64,000 nucleotides of DNA from Kribbella steppae (GTDB lineage Bacteria > Actinomycetota > Actinomycetes > Propionibacteriales > Kribbellaceae). Positions 32,648 through 39,477 of this stretch are shown here, one piece after another. Location: positions 124,001-188,000 of the forward strand of contig NZ_SLWN01000017.1 of assembly GCF_004342025.1 (NCBI RefSeq). Direction: 5' to 3'. The position numbers and the translations under genes were made by a program. Under the pieces are notes generated by a model, which saw only the letters and a program-made list of their open reading frames with translations, did not search any database and was not told where the DNA came from. Numbering within the stretch: the first letter of the stretch is position 1; each line of letters begins with the position of its first letter.

Positions 32648-34071
32648 CAGTTGCCGGCGACCTTGTCCTTGCTGCCGGCCACCGCCTCAACGGCCTTCTG
32701 GTAGGCCATCGCAGCGGCATCGGTGGTCTTGCCGCCGACCACGTCAGCGGTCGCCTGCTGCAGCGCGGCCGAGATCCGCGGGTACTCCGCCACGCCCGGC
32801 CGGTACTGCGTGATCGGCAGGACCTTGGTGGCGACGAAGTTCAGCATCGGGTCACCGGCCAGCACCTCGTTGTTGACGTCGGTGCGCTGGGTGATCTTGG
32901 CCGCGCCGTCCAGGGACGCCTTCACCATCTCGGCGGAGTTCATGAACTCCATCAGCTCCCACGCCTGCTGCGGGAACTTCGTGTTCGGGTTGATCACGGT
33001 CGCGCCGCCGCCGGACATCGAGACGAAGTCCTGGCCCTTGACCCCGCCGCCCGGCCTGGCGGCCGGGATCAGCGCGTAGCCGACGGCGGTGTCGCGGTCG
33101 GCCATCTTGGCGACGCCTTCCTTCGGCTCGACGACGCTGCGCCAGAAGTAGTCGCCCTCGAGCAGGATGCCGATCTTGTTCGCGGCGAATTGGGCGAACG
33201 ACTTGTCCCGGCCCTTCGCCTCGCGCTGCATCACCGGGTCACCGAGGCCGGTCGTGTAGATCTGGTGGTAGAAGTCGAGCACCTGGCGCAGCTTCGGGGT
33301 GTCGCCCAGCCACTTGCCGTCGGGGTAGACGGTCGTGCCGGTGCCCACCAGGAGCGGCAGCACGCCCTGCATCGAGGTCGCCTCGCCCATCGCCGTACCG
33401 GCGTTGATCTGGATCGGGGTGACCCCGGACAGCTTCTTCAGCGCCTGGCCGGCGGAGATGATCTCGTCCCACGACTTCGGCTGCCAGTCGGCCGGCAGTC
33501 CGGCCTGCTGGAACAGCTTCTTGTTGAAGTAGAGCACCCGGCCGTCGGTTCCACCCGGGACGCCGTACCGCTTGCCCTCGAAGCTGCCGAGCTGCTGCAC
33601 CGTGTCCGGGATCTGCTTCCAGCCGTCCCAGTCGTCCACCTTGCTCGCGTCGCCGACGGTGTCGGTGAGCGGCTTGATGTAGCCGGCCTGGGCGAACTCG
33701 CCGACCCAGATGCCGTCGATGTTGAACACGTCGGGGCCGGACTTGTTCGACAGGTCCAGCGACAGCTTCTGCTTGTAGACCTCGTCGTCGGAGCCGTCGC
33801 CCTGGTACTTGACCGTGACGTCGACGCCCTTGCCCTTCTGCTCCGCGACGAACTTCGGGATCAGGACATCCTGCGTGAACGTCGCGCCGGCGCTGTTCTT
33901 GCCGCCCTTGACCGAGTTCGAGCCGATCGTCAGCTCGACCTTCTTGGCGTCGGCGTTGCGGTTCGCGTCCTGGTCGCCGCTGCCGGCGTCGGACGAGCCG
34001 AGGCAGCCGGTGAGCAGCGCGAGGGACGCGGCGCCGATGGCGGCAGTGGTGTACAGCCTCAGTGATCGCAT
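32647..34071 (-). CDS. Sugar-type ABC solute-binding lipoprotein
   Basis: A 474-aa lipoprotein: the signal ends in a lipobox LLTGC with Cys23 as the lipidated residue, then the SBP family 1 fold (KVELTIGSNSVKGGKNSAGA near the start). It binds substrate outside the membrane and feeds the two permeases. The SBP1/CUT1 class imports oligosaccharides or glycerol-3-phosphate esters; the downstream PHP hydrolase favours a phosphate- or ester-bearing substrate (inference). ATG at 34071 has AAGGAGA upstream. It is the first gene of a five-gene, fully overlapping operon. Confidence 0.93.
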   Translation of the reverse strand: MRSLRLYTTAAIGAASLALLTGCLGSSDAGSGDQDANRNADAKKVELTIGSNSVKGGKNSAGATFTQDVLIPKFVAEQKGKGVDVTVKYQGDGSDDEVYKQKLSLDLSNKSGPDVFNIDGIWVGEFAQAGYIKPLTDTVGDASKVDDWDGWKQIPDTVQQLGSFEGKRYGVPGGTDGRVLYFNKKLFQQAGLPADWQPKSWDEIISAGQALKKLSGVTPIQINAGTAMGEATSMQGVLPLLVGTGTTVYPDGKWLGDTPKLRQVLDFYHQIYTTGLGDPVMQREAKGRDKSFAQFAANKIGILLEGDYFWRSVVEPKEGVAKMADRDTAVGYALIPAARPGGGVKGQDFVSMSGGGATVINPNTKFPQQAWELMEFMNSAEMVKASLDGAAKITQRTDVNNEVLAGDPMLNFVATKVLPITQYRPGVAEYPRISAALQQATADVVGGKTTDAAAMAYQKAVEAVAGSKDKVAGN

Positions 34072-34163
34072 CAGGGGTCTCCTTGCGAGGTTCGGTGCAG
34101 CGAGTGCCGGTCAAAGATTGGCACTCCTTGGCGACTATGTGAAGACTTTTACCCAACCCCCGA

Positions 34164-34175
34164 GAAAACGTTGTC
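34164..34175 (-). promoter_or_regulatory. LacI-family operator upstream of ABC operon
   Basis: GAAAACGTTGTC is a near-palindrome of the GAAAACGTTTTC type bound by LacI/PurR-like repressors, about 93 bp upstream of the binding-protein ATG. No cognate regulator gene is in the window. The rest of 34072-34483 holds no gene; GTATC-TGACTA-GATAC near 34409-34424 is a small inverted repeat. Confidence 0.5.
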
Positions 34176-34483
34176 AGCGACGACCCGGATGCCGTTGGCA
34201 ACCGCGTGTCGGCACCGTCGTACGACGCCGACCGCCGGAAACCCCGGTACGACGGGCGATTCCCACGGTGGGCAGGGCTTTCCCGGTACTGCGGGTGACG
34301 GGGTGGATGTGGGCAGTTATCGGTGATCCGGACGTCGCGTCAAGTTGGGATCAGGCGGGGTGCATTGCGAGAGGGTTAAAGTGTGCTCAAGGTTCTGTGG
34401 CAACCCGTATCTGACTAGATACACAACGTGACAGCAGGCTGTAACGTCCATGCCGATCGGTTCAGTGGATCGGAGGTGACGAC

Positions 34484-34555
34484 ATGCTGTTGCACGGACT
34501 GGCTTGCCTTCTCGATGACCTGCTCTGGCACTGCCATCATCACTGCTGGTGGTGA
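34484..34555 (+). CDS. Micro-ORF, 23 aa, C-terminal WHCHHHCWW
   Basis: ATG at 34484 is preceded by GGAGGTGA (34472-34479), eight bases complementary to the 16S rRNA tail, with 4-nt spacing: among the best ribosome-binding sites in the window. The peptide has a hydrophobic start (MLLHGLACLLDDLL) and ends in the near-palindromic WHCHHHCWW, three Trp, four clustered His and two Cys. A hairpin terminator begins 5 nt after the stop. No other forward gene follows, so it appears monocistronic. It could be a metal-binding peptide, a stalling peptide or a small regulator. I do not recognise it. Confidence 0.6.
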   Translation: MLLHGLACLLDDLLWHCHHHCWW

Positions 34556-34559
34556 CAGG

Positions 34560-34583
34560 CCCGGCCGACTGGTGACGGCCGGG
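34560..34583 (+). terminator. Terminator after the micro-ORF
   Basis: CCCGGCCG, loop ACTGGTGA, CGGCCGGG: a perfect 8-bp stem. A weaker 7-bp stem (CCCGCTG/CAGCGGG) follows near 34619-34640. The remaining 34584-34729 shows only a repeated GAAGGAGTG. Confidence 0.65.
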
Positions 34584-34729
34584 GACGAGACGGGCGGACG
34601 GTGACAGCGACACGAGGCTCCCGCTGACGCGCAAGCAGCGGGGATCCGGAAGTCGAACCTCGAGCACCGGTTCCGAACCGAAGCAGATCACCAGAATCAC
34701 AACTGAAGGAGTGTCGATCACGAAGGAGT

Positions 34730-34766
34730 GAAAACAGCCGGCCCCGACGATGTCGGGGCCGGCTGT
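34730..34766 (-). terminator. Intrinsic terminator of the secreted-protein gene
   Basis: A perfect 15-bp inverted repeat (ACAGCCGGCCCCGAC, loop GAT, complement at 34752-34766). On the minus strand it is followed by TTTTC, so it terminates the gene at 34798-35565. Confidence 0.9.
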
Positions 34767-34797
34767 CCTCTGTGTGGCTGAGGATCCTCCTTGGAGA

Positions 34798-35565
34798 TCA
34801 GCGCTGAGCGAGCTGCATCATCTGCTTCGGCAGCACCGACATCTGGTCCGGGACCGCGGTCTGCGGCCGAACCAGCTCGAGCAGACTGGATGCGGCGTTC
34901 GCGATCGGCAGTGGCAGGGCCAGGCCCAGGGAAGCCAGCAGCGCGTTCACGAGTGCCAACACCGCACCCAGGATGTCCAGACCCGGGAGCGGCAGCGCGC
35001 TCCAGCCCTGGACCGGTGTGCCGGACGCGGACATGCTGCCGGTCGGCTGTGCCTGCTTGGCCTTCCCCTTGCCGAGCAGGGACGTCAGGGCGAGTCCGCT
35101 GGCGGCGTTCACGAACGTGCCCGCGCTCTCGTCGTAGCTCCACTTCTGCCCGTCGCCGGCCCGGCAGGGCAGCACCAGCAGTGGCGCGTTGGCCGGAACC
35201 TTGGCCAGATCCGCACCGCTGTCCAGGCAGGCGCCGGTCTCGGCAAGGGCGCCACCGACGCTCTTGCTCATCGCCACCTGCAGCTGGCCGGACTCGGTGT
35301 AGATCCACTCCTGGGTCTTGCCCTCCTTGCCCGGCGCGCAGGCCATCATGACCGCCATCGGGACCTTGGCTGCCGCGACGAAGGTGAGGCAGTACCGCGT
35401 GTCGGAGCGGGTGGCGATCTGCTTCGCCACGCCGACCTCGACGCCCGGAGGTGCCGACCGGGCCGGTTCCAGGTTCGCGGCCTGCGCCGGTACGGCGGTG
35501 GCCAGAGCGACGCTGACGGCCAGAACCGTCACGCCGGTACGGCTCAACAACTTACGGATGATCAA
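34798..35565 (-). CDS. Secreted protein with ricin-type beta-trefoil-like repeats
   Basis: A 255-aa exported protein: signal peptide (about 1-30, ending VPAQAA), then a domain with QEW and QKW repeats (GKTQEWIYTESGQLQVAMSK; GDGQKWSYDESAGTFVNAAS), the QxW pattern of ricin-B lectin folds, with Cys pairs. The C-terminal 80 residues are hydrophobic and helical (LDILGAVLALVNALLASLGL) and could sit in a membrane. I chose TTG at 35565 because GGAGG (35571-35575) lies 5 nt upstream; an ATG at 35589 has no such support. Lectin activity is a guess from the repeats. Confidence 0.6.
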   Translation of the reverse strand: MIIRKLLSRTGVTVLAVSVALATAVPAQAANLEPARSAPPGVEVGVAKQIATRSDTRYCLTFVAAAKVPMAVMMACAPGKEGKTQEWIYTESGQLQVAMSKSVGGALAETGACLDSGADLAKVPANAPLLVLPCRAGDGQKWSYDESAGTFVNAASGLALTSLLGKGKAKQAQPTGSMSASGTPVQGWSALPLPGLDILGAVLALVNALLASLGLALPLPIANAASSLLELVRPQTAVPDQMSVLPKQMMQLAQR

Positions 35566-35778
35566 GACAACCTCCAGAGGTCGTGCCATCGCAGCTCGCG
35601 TCAGGTCGTCGGGACCCCGACCGCGTCAGCCGGACCCGGCTCCGGGAACCGCGACGACACCCCTTGCGCGAAGGGCGAGCTGCGGGTCGATCCCCCGTGA
35701 GGAGGCGGTGTGGCCCGGAAGGCCGATGGTGACTCAACGCGACGTTGACGCCACAACTAGTAAGGCACAGGAGGCTCG

Positions 35779-35970
35779 GCTGTGGTGATGGCAAGATGGC
35801 GGAACTTGATGCCAATGGCAACTAACTGCCAGGGCAAAGTCGTTGCGCAGGGCATCGAAATCCCGCCGCAGGATCGTCGTGCCGTCGCCGAGTGGAGGCT
35901 GTGGTGCTATCGAGATGTTAGCGCAATCTATAGGACCATCCGGGCGCTGGTTGATGCCCTGGGCAACTGA
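35779..35970 (+). CDS. Possible small protein, 63 aa
   Basis: An ORF starting GTG at 35779 with AGGAGG 7 nt upstream, ending TGA at 35968-35970. The product is basic and Trp-rich (WRNLMPMATN, AVAEWRLWCYRDVSAIYRTI) and matches nothing I know. GC at third positions is visibly lower than in neighbours, so it is either a recent arrival or not a gene. It converges on the next gene with 4 nt between stops. The rest of 35566-35974 appears empty. Confidence 0.35.
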   Translation, partial: AVVMARWRNLMPMATNCQGKVVAQGIEIPPQDRRAVAEWRLWCYRDVSAIYRTIRALVDALGN

Positions 35971-35974
35971 GTGT

Positions 35975-36397
35975 TCAGTGGGGTTGTTTGGTGTCAGTGG
36001 GGTCGGTGGCGGTGTGCTTCTCGAGTGCTAGCCGTTCATCCGAGGTCAGCTCTTCGGTGTCCGCGGCCTTGGTGTCGGGTACCTTCGTGTCGGCGTCGGG
36101 CACCTTCGTGTCGACATCACTCTCGGTAGCGGGCGCGGTATCGGTCGTCGCAGCCTGTGCGCGCAGTTCCTTCATCTCCTTGCGCCGGCGGTAGCCGCGG
36201 CCGAGTCCCTTCTTCGTCAGCCAGAGCCCGGACATCAGCGTGACCCCGGCCAGTGCGCCGAGGATGAACACCGTCGGCACGGACACACCGAAGTCGACGC
36301 CGAAGACTTCCATCGTGGTGGACGCGGACGACGACACCGAGACCCCGAGGCCGAACACGACGGCGAGGACGATCAAGACGATTCCGAGGACGGCCAT
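35975..36397 (-). CDS. Two-helix membrane protein with charged tail
   Basis: A 140-aa protein. Helix 1 (about 2-22, LGIVLIVLAVVFGLGVSVS) and helix 2 (about 38-58, VPTVFILGALAGVTLMSGLW) are followed by a basic stretch (KKGLGRGYRRRKEMKE) that points the tail into the cytoplasm, and an acidic Asp/Thr-rich tail with the repeat DTKVPDADTKVPDTK. No enzymatic motif. The pattern resembles LapA-like small membrane proteins of actinobacteria, but I cannot assign a role. The start is ATG at 36397. Confidence 0.7.
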   Translation of the reverse strand: MAVLGIVLIVLAVVFGLGVSVSSSASTTMEVFGVDFGVSVPTVFILGALAGVTLMSGLWLTKKGLGRGYRRRKEMKELRAQAATTDTAPATESDVDTKVPDADTKVPDTKAADTEELTSDERLALEKHTATDPTDTKQPH

Positions 36398-36432
36398 GGC
36401 GAGCTGCCTCTCCGCCAGCCGGGGCTGGCTGT

Positions 36433-38742
36433 TCAGGCCTCACTGCTGAGTAGTGCGGTGAGCAGCGCGACCGCGCCGCCCTTGTCGAGTGGGTTGTTCT
36501 GGTTCCCACATTTCGGCGACTGTACGCAGGACGGGCATCCATCCATGCACTCACAGTGTGCAATCGCCTCACGTGTCGCGGTCAACCACTCGCGCGCCGC
36601 GGCGTAGCCGTGTTCGGCGAAACCGGCCCCGCCCGGATGGCCGTCGTACACGAAGACGGTGAGGCTGCCGGTGTCGGCGTGCCGGGCGGTGGAGACGCCG
36701 CCGATGTCCCACCGGTCGCAGGTGGCGAAGAGTGGCAGCAGGCCGATCGACGCGTGCTCGGCCGCGTGCGCCGCACCTGGTACGTCGGACAGGCCGAGCG
36801 CGGCGACGGCAGTGTCGGGCATGGTCCACCAGACCGCTTTGGTCCGCAGTGTCCGCTCGGGCAGGTCGAGCGGCTGCTCGTCCAGTACGTCGCCAGTCGT
36901 GATCAGCTTGCGCTGGAACGACACCACCTGGCTCGTCACCTGGACCCAGCCGCGCGACAACTCCGCCGTACCCCAGGAGCAGGTCTCCTCGGTCGCCAGG
37001 ATGCTGATCTCCGTCACATCCCGGGCGAACGTGGTGTAGTCGGGGGCGGCCGGCTCCACGACAGCGGCGTACCCCTCGAGGTCGAGGGTCTTGACCAGAT
37101 AGGACTCGCCGGCGTGCACGTAGACAGCACCCTCGTGGACCGAGGAGTGTGCCGAGCCGCCGTCGACTGTGCCGAGCAGCCGACCGGTCTGGTCCTCCAC
37201 GATCTGCACTGTCTTGCCACCGGCCGAGCGGATGTCGATGGCGTCGACAGCCCGCTCCCGCCGCGTCCAGAACCAGCCGTGCGGCCGCTCCCGCAGCAGG
37301 CCCTGCCGCACGAGCTGCGCGATGACGGTGGGTGTCGTACTGCCGAAGACCTCGTAGTCCGCAGCAGTCAGTGGGAGCTCCTGGGCGGCGGCGCAGAGCT
37401 GAGGGCCCAGGATGTACGGGTTCTCGGGGTTGAACACCGTCGCCTCGACGGGACGTCCGAAGATCGCAGCCGGGTGGCGCACTAGATAGGTGTCCAGCGG
37501 GTCGTCGCGTGCGACCAGCAAGGCCAGTGCGTCCCCGCCGGCGCGTCCAGCACGTCCGGCCTGCTGCCACAGTGACGCGCGGGTGCCAGGCCAGCCAGAC
37601 AGCAGTACGGCGTCCAGGCCGGCGATGTCGATGCCGAGCTCCAGCGCGTTCGTCGCGGCGACTCCGGTCAGCTCACCGCTCTGCAACATGCTCTCGAGTC
37701 GTCGGCGCTCCTCTGGCAGATAGCCCGCCCGGTACGCCGACACCTGGTCGATCAGCCCAGGGTCCACCTCAGCCAGGTTCTCCCGCGCTGTCATGGCGAC
37801 TGTCTCGGCTCCACGCCTCGACCGGACGAATGCCACCGTCCTGACCCCGGTCACCACCAGATCGGTCAGCAGGTCGGCCACCTCGGCTGTGGCAGAGCGG
37901 CGTACCGGAGCTCCGTTCTCACCGCGCAGTGAGGTCATCGGAGGCTCCCACAGGCCGAAGGAGATGCCGCCACGCGGAGAGCCGTCGTCGATCACCTCCA
38001 CCATGGGCAGGCCGGTCAGCCGCTCACCGGACACGGCCGGCTCAGCGACCGTCGCCGATGCGCAGACGAAGATCGGATGAGCACCGTACTGCGCACAGAC
38101 CCGGCGGAGCCGCCGCAGTACGCCGGCCACGTGCGCGCCGAACACACCGCGATAGTGGTGACACTCGTCGACCACGACGTACTGCAGGCAACCCAGGAAG
38201 CGGGCCCAGCGTTGGTGGTTCGGCAGGACCGAGCGGTGCAGCATGTCCGGGTTGCTCAGCACGTACGTCGCATGGTCGCGAGCCCAGTCGCGTTCGGTCC
38301 GTTCCGAGTCGCCGTCCAGCGTCGTCGCCCGCAGGCCGGGCACGGTGTACGACGAGACGGCCCGGAGCTGGTCATGCGCCAGCGCCTTCGTGGGAGACAA
38401 GTACAGAACAGAGGCGGTCCGGCGATGGGGTGAGGCGGCCTGCGCGATGCTCAACGTGGCGAAGGCGGGCAACAGGTAGCCGAGCGACTTGCCCGAGGCC
38501 GTCCCGGTCGCGACCACCACGTGCTTCCCGGCGTACGCCGCCTCCGCGGTGGCGACCTGGTGGGTCCACGGCGCGATGATGCCGGCGTCCGCGAGCTGAC
38601 CGAGCACCTCGGTCGGCGCCCAGCGCGGCCAGGCGCAGGTCTGCCCGGCCCGGGCCGGCACTGACTCGACATGGGTGAGCCGGTCGTCACGACCCACGGC
38701 AAGGCGCTTCAGCACGGTCGCCGCCTCACCACCTGCACGCAT
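36433..38742 (-). CDS. DEAD/DEAH-box helicase with DUF1998 domain (MrfA/YprA type)
   Basis: A 769-aa superfamily 2 helicase. Q-tail, motif I ATGTASGKSLGYLLP (about 86-100), motif Ia, motif II as DECH (VVDECHHYRG), motif III CASATVAEP, and motif VI QQAGRAGRAG. The C-terminal DUF1998 region ends with a four-Cys cluster (CECMDGCPSCVQSPKCGNQN), as in MrfA, a 3'-5' helicase of mitomycin repair. ATG at 38742 is 7 nt after a TAGGCT -10 and looks leaderless. I recall an equivalent gene near topA and the tad cluster in mycobacteria (Rv3649). Confidence 0.92.
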   Translation of the reverse strand: MRAGGEAATVLKRLAVGRDDRLTHVESVPARAGQTCAWPRWAPTEVLGQLADAGIIAPWTHQVATAEAAYAGKHVVVATGTASGKSLGYLLPAFATLSIAQAASPHRRTASVLYLSPTKALAHDQLRAVSSYTVPGLRATTLDGDSERTERDWARDHATYVLSNPDMLHRSVLPNHQRWARFLGCLQYVVVDECHHYRGVFGAHVAGVLRRLRRVCAQYGAHPIFVCASATVAEPAVSGERLTGLPMVEVIDDGSPRGGISFGLWEPPMTSLRGENGAPVRRSATAEVADLLTDLVVTGVRTVAFVRSRRGAETVAMTARENLAEVDPGLIDQVSAYRAGYLPEERRRLESMLQSGELTGVAATNALELGIDIAGLDAVLLSGWPGTRASLWQQAGRAGRAGGDALALLVARDDPLDTYLVRHPAAIFGRPVEATVFNPENPYILGPQLCAAAQELPLTAADYEVFGSTTPTVIAQLVRQGLLRERPHGWFWTRRERAVDAIDIRSAGGKTVQIVEDQTGRLLGTVDGGSAHSSVHEGAVYVHAGESYLVKTLDLEGYAAVVEPAAPDYTTFARDVTEISILATEETCSWGTAELSRGWVQVTSQVVSFQRKLITTGDVLDEQPLDLPERTLRTKAVWWTMPDTAVAALGLSDVPGAAHAAEHASIGLLPLFATCDRWDIGGVSTARHADTGSLTVFVYDGHPGGAGFAEHGYAAAREWLTATREAIAHCECMDGCPSCVQSPKCGNQNNPLDKGGAVALLTALLSSEA

Positions 38743-38749
38743 GACACTG

Positions 38750-38755
38750 AGCCTA
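38750..38755 (-). promoter_or_regulatory. -10 of the leaderless helicase promoter
   Basis: TAGGCT on the minus strand lies 7 nt before the helicase ATG; no Shine-Dalgarno sequence is present. The remaining gap to bldG (38756-38933) holds the bldG promoter region, with no clear hexamers. Confidence 0.5.
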
Positions 38756-38933
38756 GTGCCGGTCTCGGACAGTGCCCGAACTCGTGCATGCGGCGACTGC
38801 AGGTGCGGATGCACCCGGCTTTTTCGGGGCTGAGATCGACTTCGGTGTAACGAGATGAAAGAGTTTTCGGCAACGGCCCTACTCACGGTCCGTACATGGT
38901 TGAATGCAGCAGTTCACGGGATCGGAGGCCGAA

Positions 38934-39263
38934 GTGGATCTGTCGCTCAACGCGCGTGCCGAGGGCGGGCGGACCGTCATCGAGGTGGCGGGGGAGATCG
39001 ACGTCTACACCGCACCGAAGCTTCGCGAGAAGATCGCCGCGCTCGTCGACGAAGGTGTCCATCACCTGGTGATCGACCTGGAACGCGTGGAGTTCCTGGA
39101 CTCCACCGGTCTCGGCGTTCTCGTCGGCGGACTGAAACGGGTGCGCACCCACGACGGATCCCTGTCCCTGGTCTGCACCCAGGAACGGCTGCTCAAGATC
39201 TTCCGGATCACCGGCCTGACCAAGGTCTTCGACATCCATCCGGACGTCGCTTCGGCGATCTGA
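38934..39263 (+). CDS. bldG: Anti-sigma factor antagonist, BldG-like (STAS domain)
   Basis: A 109-aa STAS protein. GEIDVYTAPKLREKIAALVD (20-39) and VEFLDSTGLGVLVGGLKRVR (52-71) match Streptomyces BldG almost residue for residue, with Ser57 as the phosphorylated site; the tail FRITGLTKVFDIH is also BldG-like. It frees a sigma factor by binding its anti-sigma partner in development and stress. The start is GTG at 38934 because GGAGG lies 5 nt upstream; an ATG at 38904 is out of range. No anti-sigma gene follows; the next gene is the proton pyrophosphatase. Confidence 0.9.
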   Translation: MDLSLNARAEGGRTVIEVAGEIDVYTAPKLREKIAALVDEGVHHLVIDLERVEFLDSTGLGVLVGGLKRVRTHDGSLSLVCTQERLLKIFRITGLTKVFDIHPDVASAI

Positions 39264-39366
39264 GCAAGCGAAAAGGTATCCGCAGTACTACGAAGAGTGA
39301 GGTTCTTCCCTGTTCCCCTGGGTATGGCGTAGACCACCCTGTCGTCAGGTCTGGTCGGATACCCGT

Positions 39367-39473
39367 TAGAGTGACCCACCGCGCCAGTCATTGGCGCTGT
39401 GTCGTATTTCCCCAACCCTTCGGTTGCGGCAAACGGGGGCCGTCAAGTCCCTGAAGGGTTGCCTACAAGGAGG
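39367..39473 (+). promoter_or_regulatory. Promoter and structured 5' leader of hppA
   Basis: A -10-like TAGAGT (39367-39372) is followed by three possible stems: GCGCCA-GTCAT-TGGCGC (39381-39397); CAACC-CTTC-GGTTG (39413-39426); and, exclusive with the latter, CAACCCTTC (39413-39421) pairing with GAAGGGTTG (39453-39461), which ends 5 nt before the AAGGAGG ribosome-binding site (39467-39473). The two folds could switch access to the start. Confidence 0.5.
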
Positions 39474-39477
39474 ACGG

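Noticed and set aside
34714..34731. Six-codon ORF between two GAAGGAGTG repeats
   Set aside because: Too short to evaluate and it runs into the terminator of the opposite gene; no conserved feature.
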